Source: Phragmites australis
Lineage: Eukaryota > Streptophyta > Magnoliopsida > Poales > Poaceae
Assembly: GCF_958298935.1 (NCBI RefSeq)
Contig: NC_084923.1
Coordinates: 22,544,501 to 22,608,500, forward strand
Length of the DNA stretch: 64,000 nucleotides
Direction: 5' to 3'
The notes beneath the pieces are model-generated. The model was given only the letters and a program-made list of their open reading frames with translations. It had not been told where the DNA came from and searched no databases. Position numbers and translations under genes: made by a program. Below are positions 45,102 to 56,948 of the stretch, piece by piece; position 1 is the stretch's first letter; every line of letters begins with the position of its first letter.

Positions 45102-46300
45102 TCACCATTCTAATTGAGGAACCAACTGATCAGACAACAACATATCACCATTTGCTACCTTCATCTGAGTAGGCTTGATTGAGGTGGTTGAAATACCCAA
45201 TCTGGAAACCAAAGAGGAGTTGACAAAACTGTGGGAATTACCGCCATCAACCAAGATCAACATGACTTGGTTCTTTACAAAAGCTCTAATTCTGATCTGA
45301 TCCATATCAGAAGTTCCAGATATAGCATTCAAGGATAATTGACAGAAATCTACAGACAAGCAATCCTCCGCTAATTGATTCAAGACAACATCAGATAGTT
45401 CCATGTCTAACTCATTCAAAGCCAAGGCATTTACCTGAGCTTTCACCTATTTGGGCACTTGTCAACATGAGCAACATCATATTTTTTGCCACATTGGTAA
45501 CATAAACCATGAGCACGCCGATATTCTGCTTGGATTTAGGCTTGAAGGAAGAAGTGTGCTGCTTCTGAACTAACACCTGAGATGATATATGAGTTCGAGA
45601 GCGGTCCAACACCTCCTGATGAATGTGAGCCAGAAATGTTGATCGACCACTATCTCAAGGAGTTGGGAATGCATAGGACCACACGGCTCTTCCTTTAGCC
45701 CATTCACAAATTGAGAAATGAAAAACAATTAATCATACCTAGAATTAAATACCGCCACTTGATAATGAAGATCCTCAAAGTCCTTGATATAATCATCAAT
45801 AGATCCAGTTTGCTTGAGTTTCAACAACACACTCACAACCTGGCGATAATCATTGGCACCAAACTTTTCTTCTATAGCATGAATGAACTGAGACCAAGAG
45901 ACCACCCCATGAGTCATTTTGTAGACCTGCAACCTGCGTGCCGCATTTCCATCCATGTGGAAGGAGGCAATTGTTGTCCACATGGACTCATGAACATGAA
46001 AGATGGTAAAGTAATCGAGGCATTTGTCCTTCCAAATCTTCAAATTGGCCCCATCAAACTTTGGAAACAATAGCTTGAGAATGGAATTGTGAGGCAAACC
46101 AGTCTCATTAGGCATACATCTGTCGGTCCCCAGGTTGAATAGTTGAAGGGAGAATTAGATGTTGTGGTTGGATGAATAGGTGGAGGTAGACGAACACCCG
46201 ATCGAGGAAGCAGAGGTGCAGGCTGCAAGAGCTCATGATGAGGTGAATGTCCAGTCATCTCCTCCATCAAAGACACCATCTGTGACATCGTCAATCGAGC
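45102..46300 (-). pseudogene. Chromovirus gag, zinc knuckle and protease, broken
   Basis: Gag core: ORF 46,115-45,729 with FPKFDGANLKIWKDKCLDYF and SIDDYIKDFEDLHYQVAVFN. A CCHC-like motif (CYQCG...H....C) lies near 45,515-45,460. The protease region is in 45,446-45,102 (LVDGGNSHSFVNSSLVSRLG), where the usual DSG/DTG triad reads DGG. Confidence 0.8.
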
Positions 46301-46728
46301 AATGATGTGACCATTATTTTGACTTGCTTCGCAAGAATTTGTTGTTTGCGTGCAGATTGTTCCACCACTTTGGTGGTGATATCTAGTTGGGTCTACATCT
46401 ACTGTTGAGCCGCATCAATGCTTCCCATCTACGACACCACCATATCTAGACTTGCTAGGACTTGGTCCCAGTGATCATCCGCACGCATCTCTGCCTCCTC
46501 CATGGCCTGAAGGATGAAGACATTCTGTGGCAAAGGCTTGGGAGGTGTCATGCCGATCGTCCTCGAGTTGTGCAAACCGAAACAAGACTTATGGGATGTC
46601 AAATTTATCACGATCAGAATCGGATTAATTCAATCTCAACCGCCAGTCGGATTTACCACTCTAACCAAAGGAACCCACGATCAATAGGGACAAAGGTGAA
46701 GTCGATGATCATTGAATTTGTTACCAAC

Positions 46729-47028
46729 TGTCATACCTGTTGCTGCCAGTGGAATTCACCATTATGTGAGCAAGAGAACCGAGCAAATATGATGGCGTGG
46801 AGAAGAAGCAGGAAAGGAGAAAGAAGAATGGTCTAAACTTTCTGTTAATTTTCCATACTGGAAACAGTAACATTGCTTGGTTATATACCCCAGGAACTCA
46901 ATCACCCTCAGGGCCCCACACACACCAATACTCATCAACACGTCAACACCTCATGATGCGAGCACCTGTTGGATCATCCTCAGAGAGACTCACTAGTCAA
47001 TGTTGTCATCTCAACTCCAGTCTTGACA
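46729..47028 (-). repeat. 5' LTR of the chromovirus
   Basis: It has TGTCATACC...CTTGACA termini. The sequence inside it, read on the minus strand, is GTTGGTAACAAATTC, the candidate primer binding region. Confidence 0.88.
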
Positions 47029-47033
47029 CCACC

Positions 47034-48519
47034 ACCTCCTGCCGCAGTGACCTCCTACTGAGGTGGCTACCAACTAGATCCATTAGCAAGTCACGACCGC
47101 TGCATGCTAGGCATCAAACATCGCAGCCTCGGGTTCAAGGAGCGGTAGGAGGTGAGGCTCAAGGAATGGAGAAGGACAAGGCACATGTCTGCCCTCGACT
47201 TTCACACCAAGGTCGAGTAAGTATGGTCCGCTACCTCGACGTCCAAGGCGAGATCTTCCTCCTAATTCCCCCCATCTCTCTTCTCCTAGATCTTTGTGCA
47301 TATGCCTAATGTCTTTGTATGTGCATCTCTTGAGATATGGGATGTTTGTGATTGTGGATGTGCATATTGCGATGGCGGTTTAGGAGGCAGAGCAAGGAAG
47401 AAAGAAGCAGAAGAATGCCATATTCCTCCTCGAGGCTAAGAGCTCCATGCCAAGCTCCCTCTGTTGTGATATATCGCCAATGCGCACACCATGTTTGTAG
47501 AAATGCCTAAGAGAAGAACATAGGCAAGAACCTGTGACACTGAGTGGCTGTTGTCTCTCCTTAGCTGGATTGGCTAAGAACATCACGTCTACGCCCTCAT
47601 GGAAGCGACCAGTGAAGCGAGGTCGCCGAGTAGAACTCGAGAGGCCAAAATGATCTATTGCTAGAATTAACTCATTGTAGTTTTCTTCCTTTTCTTCCAT
47701 TGTCTGTTTCTCCTCTTTAGTTTTTTTTTTTTTTTTTTTTTTTGCTTCATGCCAATCAAGTTCTCGTCCTAACTCTTGATCCTAATTTGTCTGTGCTGGT
47801 TTGCTTGGTGGAGGTTTCAACTAACCAAAGGTTTTTTAGGCCATGGTAATGGTTTTTGATCAAACAAGATTGGTGCCACTGCCATGGGATGGCAAGCTTG
47901 AAATATTTATTAATTGCATTTTGAAGCAATAAGATTACTAATTGCAGTGATTGCCTCACTTTTTTCTTTGGCGATCAGGAACCCAAAAATGCTGATGGAC
48001 GCCTGGACCGCCTTTTGTTTCCATGCTAACACGTAGCAGAAAACGAATGATTGCTCTCTTAAACATTTCTTTTTCTTTTTTCTCTCAAAGGAATTATCAA
48101 GTAATCTCAACTACTTAAAAATAATCTTTTGACTGAATTCTAGTTCGGAGTCGAGCAATGAAGGACTTGATTGGTAGAGCTCCAGCTCTAAGAATTTTTG
48201 AAGCTGGTTGTCTCTACCTCTAGAAATTCTTGAAGCTGTGGATAGATTGAGGGTTGATGCATCTTGTTCTTATTTTGAACTGAAAACAGATATTTATGCT
48301 ACGAACTCATCTTGTTCTTATTTTGGACTAAAAATAGATATTTAAATCACTTATTTTATGCTACAAACATCAAAACCTGCATGGATCTTGGAGCTGTAGC
48401 TCTGCCAAACAAGATCTAATTCTTCTACTTTGCTCACATGAATTTTTCTTGATAATAACTAATCTCCTTTTTCTTTGGATGCGACTGTGGTTTATTACCC
48501 GATACTAAAGCTAGCCAAC
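47034..48519. other. No gene recognised; includes a poly(T) tract
   Basis: A 106-residue minus ORF (47,380-47,700) has no recognisable domain. A T run at about 47,719-47,743 precedes AT-rich DNA. Two near-identical phrases (ATCTTGTTCTTATTTTG) at 48,260 and 48,307 form a short local duplication. Confidence 0.4.
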
Positions 48520-49540
48520 TGGACTGTGCTGAGCTCAGCTAGGTCAGGCTGGCACAACACGGCCGGGCACGATCTGTCCCAGCATGATAGGGTCCAGAGA
48601 GGCACGATCGGCCCGGCACGCTAGCGGCACGGCTAGGCACGCTAAGACACGGCTACCTCGGCATGATACGACACGCCTTGCCCGACGCCTAGCCGTTGGC
48701 GCGTGGGGCTGAAACAGGCGGGCACGCTCAGGTTAACAGGTTAAATAGGCTGCACCCGGCCAATTTAACCCGTTAACCTGTTATTTTTGAATTTTTAGCC
48801 GTTTTGTAACCGTTTGGGCTCCAAAAATTTCAATTTTTTGCAAAAATAACCATTTCTCACCTATAAATAGATCATCACCCTATCCTTCCATTCCACACTA
48901 GTAACAATATTTTCTCTTTTGTTTTCTCCTCTCAGTATTGTCTCAAAGTTCTTGAGAATTTGCGATAATTTAGCAAAATTAATTTGAATTATTGCAACAA
49001 ATCTAACAAATTTCAACACTGTCATCCTATTGTCTTGAAGAAATCATGATGATTTTTTGCATCATTGTTCTTTCTTGTTTCTTCCATTCTTTATTTTATT
49101 ATTTGATTATTTCTATCTCTGAATATTTGAATTTTTTTTAGTGCCATTCGACATTGATCATGGACGCCGGTGATCATGATCATGATGATACGTCTATTGA
49201 TCATGATTTTTTTTCCTCAAGGACTCTCAAGGAACTCTTAGGGGACTACGACCCCTTTTATAGCAGTGATGTAGGTTAAGGACCCAATGATGAACCTCCA
49301 ACAGGTTCACATGCAATAGCATCTCTATCATCAGTCTCTACAAGTGCACATATGTCAGCAAGCGTCAGCTCTAAAAGATCAAGAGTCGTTACTTTCAAAG
49401 TTTGGTAAGATTTCGAAAGGATCTATAGAGAGAAAGATTGGGTAAGTGTTAGATATGCTAGGTGTTATATTTGTAAACATGAATTAGGGTTATTCGGACA
49501 AACGAGATAGTTCGGAGAAGTAAAGCAGACTTTTTTCTAA
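48520..49540 (+). pseudogene. hAT transposon 5' fragment with BED-type zinc-finger start
   Basis: A GC-rich block of GGCACG/CACGGC repeats (48,520-48,700) resembles hAT 5' ends. From the ATG at 49,160 the plus strand reads MDAGDHDHDDTSIDHDFFSS, then DYDPFYSSDVG and a stop, and further on SKRSRVVTFKVW and VRYARCYICKHELG, a BED-finger-like CxxC pattern. The transposase body is missing, so this is a truncated relic. Confidence 0.55.
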
Positions 49541-50120
49541 AATTAATTATGTATCCATATTATTTTTGATTTTTTTAAAAAATTTGAAAGCAACTCATCA
49601 CCCACCTCTCATCTTGACCTATAAATAACTACCATCCCAAACTCTGAGTGATCCCATCCGTCACCCATCTCTTTTTTTTCTAGCGTCGATTGTCTTCACT
49701 TGCGTCGTTCAACAGGGGGCCAATGGCTAAAAATGCCACGCCTGCGGCAGCAGTGACCGATCTGGAGTTCGTTGTTACTTGCTTTCACAATTTCGCCATT
49801 CTCATTCTTGGTTCATCTTTTCTGTTCTGATTTTTCAATCAGTTGGAGGTGCTGGCATGGATCGATCTCTCAGGGAAGAAGAGGGGCAATGTTTAGCTCG
49901 CTGTTTTTTTTTTTCACAATCTGTTCAGTTGGAAAGTCCAATTGCAAAATGGAGAAAATATTTAGCTCGCTGTTTTTTTAAGGCAAATTCTCCTTACAGT
50001 CTCAGAATTTTCTTAAATGCAGGCAATTTTACAGATTTTTGCCCAGGATGGTGTTATACAAATTTTGCTAATTATAGGACAACCATCATAATGCCTTACA
50101 TTTTGAACAAGTAGTGATAG
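49541..50120. other. No gene recognised
   Basis: A duplicated phrase GCTCGCTGTTTTTTT occurs at about 49,898 and 49,965. The overlapping plus ORFs at 49,772-50,114 show no recognisable domain. Confidence 0.35.
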
Positions 50121-50122
50121 TT

Positions 50123-50802
50123 TCATTGCTGCTCTACTGTGAAGCCTTTTGACAAAGTATCAGCAACAGTGTTCAGTTGTCTTGGAATGTACAGAAAGGA
50201 GCCTTGTAGAATTTGATTTTGCCGCATGATTCGCTGAATCACGGGTCTTATCCTCCAGTCCGGCAGCTGCAAATGTGAATTCCTGACAGATCTGAAGATG
50301 CATCCTTGAACCTGCCAAAGATAAGCAATATCCAAAACCATCAACATAGCTAGGCCTATGCTTGAGTAGCCGTTTCAGCTTGAAAAGCTTTTGCTTGAAT
50401 GTGGAGTGACCAAGGAGTCTGGTACGTAGAGCTGAAGATGAGGATTCCAAGTACCGCCTCCAAATCTCCAATTGGTCTTTAAAAGCAGCATCTGAATGGC
50501 AGATAGTTGTAGACTTGTAATAAACCCTACATCATTCATTGTCCGGGGAGGGGAAATAGGATTTGTATCTCTATTAACGTATCAGTAATCTATTCCGAAT
50601 GAAAAGCATTATAATGTGCTTTTTGAGCGGCATTATCCTGATGAATGACTGATTGAATCGACCATTCCTTTCTATTGAAGCGCGTATCATTCCTAGAAGT
50701 TGGCAGAGTATGTAAATAATAGAAGATCAACGTCATCTGTAGTGAGAACAGGTCAAACGAGGGAGTCCATGGGCACCGAAATTTCGGTGGACACATAAGC
50801 AC
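50123..50802 (-). pseudogene. LINE-type RNase H region fragment
   Basis: On the minus strand NDTRFNRKEWSIQSVIHQ (near 50,690-50,640) resembles the linker before the RNase H domain of plant L1-like elements. The end QGSFLYIPRQLNTVADTLSK (near 50,205-50,146) matches the closing IPRxxNxxAD motif of that domain. Central parts are in other frames with stops. No poly(A) tail or target duplication was found. Confidence 0.45.
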
Positions 50803-51919
50803 TATAAATTACTCAAAATATTTCTCTGGTGAGTTATATACTTACAAGTGCTCGATAGATTATTTTTTCCTAATTAGATACTTTTTTTAAGTTCTCGTGT
50901 TATTTTGAATATGTTTCAGTCAATTATATTATCTTTTAATTTTTTTAACTCTCATCATAACGCATAGACATTTAACTAGTAACTAATAAAATTTATTCAT
51001 ATATCTCTCTATCTCACTTTTATTTACCAATATTACCTTGTAAATGCTCACCAGTCTACATCCAGGTATGGATACTTCATTTCTGTTTACACCATCGCCT
51101 TCCTGTTCTTTTTGTCCCCATTCACATTGTTCCCCCTCTGGATTTAATCAATGCATTTGTTCAAATTGCGTTTGCATCCACATGTTCAAATGAATGTGTC
51201 ACGTATACAATTAAAATTATTTATTTGATAGCTAAATTTTCTGCACAATTATGAAGCTAGCTGCTATTACCAGAATTATCTTTTTTCGTTTATTTTCTAT
51301 ATGACAATAGTTGTAGATACTATGAGTTCAATTTATAGTACTTACTATGTCTACAATACAGAGAGAATTTCACATATACTTCTGTATTGTATTTTTTTGG
51401 ACTAAGGTGAGCTCATTTCCAATTCAACTGGCTCATCGTGCCTTTTATTCTTTTGATTTTCCTTCGAAACTTAGCTTCATTTTCTGTTTTGCAATAGAAC
51501 AAATCCCTTCTCATGTGTTAGGTCTCCCATCCCTAGACCATTGAGTTAGCTTTCAACGTGTTTATATTGGACTCTTTTTAAAATTGCATCGGATTACCTA
51601 CTGATTAGGAACGACACCATACTAGTTTGGCTAGTGTGTTGTATATGTTCGTATGACACATCCAAGCTGAATAACACCCATTGGTTATGGTTTGATAGCC
51701 ATAATTAGCCCCACAAACACAAAGAGTCAGATATTTTGCTTTTCTTTGGAATTTTTAATATATTTATCTTTTTTTCTTACCGCAACGGCCTTAGATCAAT
51801 GTAGAGCTTGCGGATGAACCTCTAGTTAGTTTGTATATATAGAGAGAGATTTTGCCAATTCGGTGATAAAGATGAGTAAATTTTGCAAATCCAGATATGT
51901 AGCTCGTTAAAAGTATTAA

Positions 51920-51993
<74 letters not shown>

Positions 51994-52107
51994 TAATTAG
52001 AGGTGGAAAATAGCTTGGTCTTTAATTGGCAGAAAATAGGTCGGTCAATTGTCTCCAGATCGAGCAATTTTCTGGCAACTACCACCATTTGGAGGCTAGC
52101 TAAGCTA
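50803..52107. other. No gene recognised; AT-rich intergenic DNA
   Basis: There are only short ORFs without recognisable domains. The microsatellite listed separately is its only distinctive structure. Confidence 0.4.
51922..51993. repeat. AT dinucleotide microsatellite with short AC tail
   Basis: About 31 uninterrupted AT repeats run into ACACACACAC. It is a likely highly polymorphic site and prone to slippage or assembly error. Confidence 0.97.
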
Positions 52108-52112
52108 GGTAT

Positions 52113-52875
52113 TGTTAGATTTTTTGGATCAGCTTATGTAATAATTTTTAATAAATCTTAAAGGTTTATATTGTGGAGAGGTGTCTTATATTGAGGTCCA
52201 TCCTCTATTAATACCATATTGCTAATAGAGGTGGATGTGGAGGGTTTTCTCCTATATATATATGAAGAACCCCAACCTCTTTGGGTATAAAAAATATAGA
52301 CTGCTAATTGAGAGTAGTCCTAAAATTAGGAACGCTCTCATTATATGAGTCTATATAAGAGTTAGGGTTTTTACCTCTTTCTTTTTCTATTATGTTGCCG
52401 TTGTAGTCTACTCCATCTTGGCATCGGCGTGCACCGGCAACTGGGAGAGTAGGTCTCCGAAACCCTCGCTCTTGATATTTTACACTAGGAGAGGACAAAT
52501 AAGGTTTTTGGGTAGCGCTCCGCGCGACTGCTCAAGTTTTTCACCACGGCTCTTCTTTCTGGTCGCTTGAGCGCTGCCCGCTGTCATTGTCAACAATTTC
52601 GGCATATCGTCAGCAGGATCGATGGTGCCATCAACACGATGTAACCAGCATCTTCAACAACCTCCACAGCACAGAACGAGTACGTAAAAATCATGTTACT
52701 CGTATTTTATTTCCTACGATTTTTACTTTCGTGTACAGTAGATCTAGTCATTTGTTGTGTTTTCGTACACATGTCTAGATTATGCTTTGGTAATATGATC
52801 ATATCAGTTTATCAGTTTCTGCTCATAAATTATTTATGAATTAAATTAAATATAAAAGTGCCTTATATTCCAACA
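52113..52875 (+). mobile_element. Solo LTR upstream of lectin gene 2
   Basis: The 763-bp unit starts TGTTAGATTTTTTGGATCAG, ends TTCCAACA, and is flanked by a perfect 5-bp duplication GGTAT (52,108-52,112 and 52,876-52,880). It has no internal domain. A CTATATAAGAG TATA-like box near 52,351 and later pyrimidine-rich DNA suggest plus orientation. It is the product of recombination between two LTRs of an element, probably copia. Confidence 0.82.
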
Positions 52876-52985
52876 GGTATAATATCAAAGTCACCACCGA
52901 ATTTTCTGTCGACCAAAGAGCAGAATTCCTCATAAATCTTGTGCAGGCAGAGGAAGCTGACGAGATCGATGCACATAGATAGGAG

Positions 52986-53238
52986 GGCGTGGACGTGGAG
53001 GGCACACATCCACCCATACCAACTACTCTCCTGCTTTCTTCCATATAAAAGCGACATGAACTCAGCATTAAGAGTATCTATCTACTGGTGCTCTGTTCTG
53101 CAGCAGCGCAGAAGTTGACGATCGAAATGGTCTCTCCCCGTTGTCTCCTACCTCCTCTCCTCTTAGTCCATTTCGTTCACTCTGAGCTCCATGCTGTGCT
53201 ATGTGTAGTTGCATTGCCAGCATGTCAATTCTTCACTC
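52986..53238 (+). promoter_or_regulatory. Lectin gene 2 core promoter and leader
   Basis: The block from about 52,986 aligns with that before lectin 1. A TATAAAA box sits at 53,045-53,051 about 190 bp before the candidate start. The solo LTR ends about 170 bp upstream of that TATA box. Confidence 0.55.
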
Positions 53239-53863
53239 ATGGCCGGGCTTGTGTATGTGCAGAGCTCGCTGGTCAAGGTCGGGACGTGGGGCGGGGACGC
53301 CGGGATCCCCCTCGACATCACGGTGGCGCCGCAGCGGCTCGAGAGTATAAAGCTCCGCTGGGGCAAGGTCATCGACTGGATCGCCTTCTCCTACCGGGAC
53401 CGGGAGAAGCAGCTGCACACGGCCGGTCCCTGGGGCGGCAACGGAAAAGGAGAGGGCGACGAGGAGGTGAGTGATCGCCGGAGGGGATACTACTACGTTA
53501 ATTATTTCATCTCGGCTCCTGTTTCGTTGCGTATGTGTGAACGTGCACGCTCGCACGCAGATCATCCTCGACGCTTCCGAGTACGTGACGGAGATCGCCG
53601 GAACTGTGGGCCCGATCGGGGACTTCACCCATACCATCAGCTCGCTCAAGTTCGTCACCAACCGTGCCAATTACGGGCCATTCGGCCGCGGCGCCGGGAC
53701 GCCGTTCAACGTTCCGGTGCTCAACAATGGCAGCATCGTCGGCATGTTCGCCCGCGCCGGAGATTTTCTCGACGCCATCGGCTTCTACATCCTCCCGTCT
53801 GAATCCGGCGACCAGCCAAACAGACCAACTGATGATGCCGCTCCAGTCAGTCAGATCCAGTGA
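53239..53863 (+). CDS. Jacalin-related lectin, gene 2
   Basis: Exons 53,239(or 53,263)-53,466 and 53,561-53,863, joined through GTGAGT...GCACGCAG. The protein has VKVGTWGGDAG, DWIAFSYRDREKQLHTAGPW, ASEYVTEIAGTVGPIGDFTH, PFNVPVLNNGSIVGMFARAG and AGDFLDAIGFYILP, then a 19-residue hydrophilic tail absent from gene 1. Reading without an upstream intron gives MAGLVYVQSS from 53,239; alternatively GTGTATGTGCAG is an acceptor and a short first exon lies upstream, as in many grass jacalin genes. The fold and sugar loop are complete. It is a tandem duplicate of gene 1, 13 kb away. Likely a mannose-binding, stress-related lectin; ligand not shown by sequence. Confidence 0.87.
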
Positions 53864-56800
53864 TTCATGGTTTGCTGCCAATTGCTGTTTTTCTTACCAC
53901 ATGTAATATAATTTGCTGCAAAAAGTCCGGGATCATAGTATGCGCTGATGTGTGGTGTTCCAATGCGCGGGGTTCTTCGTTCGTTCAATTTTCACCTGTT
54001 GTTCTGCCGTGGATTACACGCACTTCGAATAAAATTGTGAAGAGGATTTTCGTTTCGTTTCGTTTCTCCTTGATTTGACTGAATTCAGAATAATCATCTA
54101 GCCGTACTAATTTTACATCGATCCGTTCGACTTTCTTTCCTCGTTTAGTAGTTGTGTGGGAAAACAGCAAACCATTATGTACCCGCGCGCCTTGCAAACT
54201 AGTTCACGCTCGATCTTTTTTTTTACGAACTGGTACGAAGAACTGATAATTATATTAATAAAAAGGAGATAATATATAGGAAAATTCAACACCCATGGGG
54301 AACCCCTCAACTGGAACACCTAGGTCGAGGCAAATCACCAGCTAGTACAGTGCTGAAATAGCCGACAGTATGTATGCTCACAGAACTCAGATCACCGCCA
54401 TGCGAAGGAACGATCGCCAACACTTGACACTGAAACTTCGAACCAGCTTTTTGAGCAAGATGATGCGGAGGACCAGACGAATAGAAGTTGAGGCAAGATA
54501 AACCACATGCTTCACAAATGTTAAAGAATCACAACAAGCAATACGTACAATATTTCAACAAGCAATGGCTTGATTCAGAATGAGGAGGGGAGAAGAAACC
54601 CCTCCACTCGATGATAATGACGAACAACGCGCAGAAGAAGCCTAGAGCTCCAACCTCCACTCCACTCCACCCCTGTGTGGCACAACAATCACAACTTTCT
54701 TTCCCTAGTAACCGGACCAAGTGCTAAGAGTCATGGCGCCTCCACAGAAATCGTCTTTCACCTTAGAAAAACGACACAAACAATCGCCTAATAATAATTT
54801 GGGCTAATCAACCAACCGTTTGGGTACTCCTCGTCACAATGCCCCACGACACAATCTCGTGGCTCAAACAGTTTTCAAAACGTGTGCACGGTTCAAGTGA
54901 AAATCGCGTCGAAAATCCAAATTCAAATACACATTCCCACCCATGTGCACGGGGCTCAAACAGTTTTCAAAACGTGTGTGGACGGGGTAGAACTCTCAAC
55001 CATGGCCCATCAGCCCGTGAGGGGGGCCTCATGCGCCAGTTGACTCAATGGGTGGGCGGTGAAGAGATTATGAGTGTATTTGGTTGGATGGATATTTTTT
55101 GGATGGGAGATGGCCATTTAGCTTTTTGAAGTGTTTGGTTGAAGACAGGGTTTAAAAATTTGTCGAAAACCGCTCGACATTTGCGAAAACCGAATTCTGA
55201 ATTTGAATGGTTTTCGAATTTGAATTCAAAAAAAATTAAAAAAAATCACATTTATTTAAAAAAAATACCAGAGAAAATTCTAAGACCTTCTGAGATTTTT
55301 TTTTTCAAAAATATTGTCATTTGCACCCTATTTTATCGGGAGGAAGTTTGAAAAAAAAAACTAAAATGGGCTGTATGTGAAACATTGTGCCCATCACGTT
55401 AAGGAAAAGCTTAACATGCAAACAAGTATTTTTCTTGTGTAGGGCATATCTTAAGAGGATCTTTAAAATTTGTTTCACTTCATTTAGAGTTTTATTAATT
55501 TCTCCATAATTTTTACAAAGGTCACAAGCACAAAGTTCACAAACATGTTAAGAAACAACACAATAATTAACTTTTGCATGTCTAAACTATTTTTTCTACA
55601 TAAAGCATAGTATAATTAAACTAACGAAAGTGGTTCCACTAGTATTGGAGGTCTGATGGGTTAGTTATGAATTAATCTAGTTGTAACACGTTTACATAAT
55701 CTTGCATGTTAGACTAACTATTTCATGAGTTCATGTATTTTTAAAAGATATGGGATCATGTAAGAAGATCAACAAAATTGGTTTCATGATTTTTGGATTA
55801 GCAAATAATTAACTATGCATTTAACTAGGTTTAGCAAGTATATTTTCTCACAGAAAATATTCAACATTTTGATGATTATAAATACTTTAATCATGTAGAT
55901 CATATTATAAGAAAACCAAAAAAAAGTTTTTTCACTTGATTTTATGCTCAGATGAATTAGTTATTGATTTTACAAGATTGAGTTATTTTTTGGTCTTTCT
56001 TGAATTTTACTGGAATTCGATAAAAAACCGAACGGTTTTGGATGGAAATCGAGCGTTTTCGTAGAAAATCGAGTGGTTTTTGACCACAAACAAAATGCAG
56101 GAAATGTGATCAATTTTTGATAGAATTCAATTGAATTCGACCGGTTACCAAATGGTCGATTCGATCAGATTTTGCCTCGATCAAACCAGTTTAACCTGTT
56201 GAATTCAGCTGAATTATTACCAATTTTTTACTGCATTTTGAGGTATTCATGAATTTCAAAAATTCATTGAGGTCTGGTTTTCAGATGTGAAACGAATTTG
56301 TGAACTTAGTTGAAGGACAAAGTGGATGAGATGATTACTTAGAAGGATATTCCGGATCTGGATGAACTCATCTAGTAAAATTGGTCGGACGCAGCCATCC
56401 ACTCGATTCCCACGCCTCCCCCGCATTTCTACCCAACACAGCTTATCACCGCCCCTACCACCCGCCACCCTCTTCTGAAAGCTCCCGCCTCCATCCTCTG
56501 AAAGGACATGCCATTGGATGCCTTGAGAAGCTATGAGCCTAGCATTCTCTAATAACTCTACATCTGAGCCACCCTTCTCAACTTTTTGTATGGATCCTTT
56601 GTTCTGCTAGATGTCTTTGTCCTTTGTTCTTCTAGATGTCTTTTTATTCTCGCATAGATATGAAAGCTATCCGAATGGAACATTTGAACATCAGATTTTG
56701 ATGTTGTTTGTTGTTGGCTTTTTGTAGGGGCTGCACAAGGCTTAGTACCTGAGAGAAATTTTTGTAAGGGCTGAAGCGAAGTCGGACATTGTTGTGAAGG

Positions 56801-56948
56801 TAAATTCTTGAGTTCTATTGGTGGGAAGGGATTATGCAAATTGCAAACATCATAGCAGTACATAAGTCGCAAATTGTTAACTTGAATTGGAGACATTTTA
56901 GCATTCATTTTTGCCATTGTTAAATTTGGTTGCAATCTTGCATCGTAG
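53864..56948. other. Downstream intergenic DNA, no gene recognised
   Basis: No supported gene. 55,143-56,210 is AT-rich with recurring AAACCG/CGGTTT and GAATTC phrases (for example TTCGAATTTGAATTCAAA near 55,214 and GAATTCAACTGG-like phrases near 56,120), suggesting a decayed element. The minus ORF 56,558-56,956 has no recognisable domain. A GTGTTTGGTTG motif near 55,130, like Tourist-type termini, has no partner I could find. Confidence 0.35.
54861..54978. repeat. 26-bp direct repeat, 92-bp period
   Basis: The sequence beginning GGCTCAAACAGTTTTCAAAA and continuing CGTGTG is identical at 54,861 and 54,953. The intervening DNA is not repeated. Confidence 0.85.

Larger units (their letters stand above)
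41653..47028 (-). mobile_element. Ty3/gypsy chromovirus-type LTR retrotransposon
   Basis: LTRs lie at 41,653-41,976 and 46,729-47,028, the right one with perfect TGTCA...TGACA ends; flanks CCTCC and CCACC look like a 5-bp target duplication with one change. The minus-strand interior is in gypsy order: gag, zinc knuckle, protease, RT, RNase H, integrase and a C-terminal chromodomain-like stretch. A polypurine tract (complement of TATCCCGCCCCTTG) adjoins the left LTR. Frames are broken at many places, so the element is not coding-competent. It lies between the duplicated lectin genes. Confidence 0.9.

Noticed and set aside
47380..47700. 106-residue minus ORF next to a poly(T) tract
   Set aside because: Considered as a processed copy of a gene, but no known protein family is recognised and there is no target duplication.
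51791..51991. Ile/Tyr repeat ORF on the minus strand
   Set aside because: It is a translation of the AT microsatellite.
53088..53474. 128-residue ORF overlapping lectin 2 in another frame
   Set aside because: It is a shadow of the GC-rich lectin exon; the lectin frame has clear domain motifs and splice sites.
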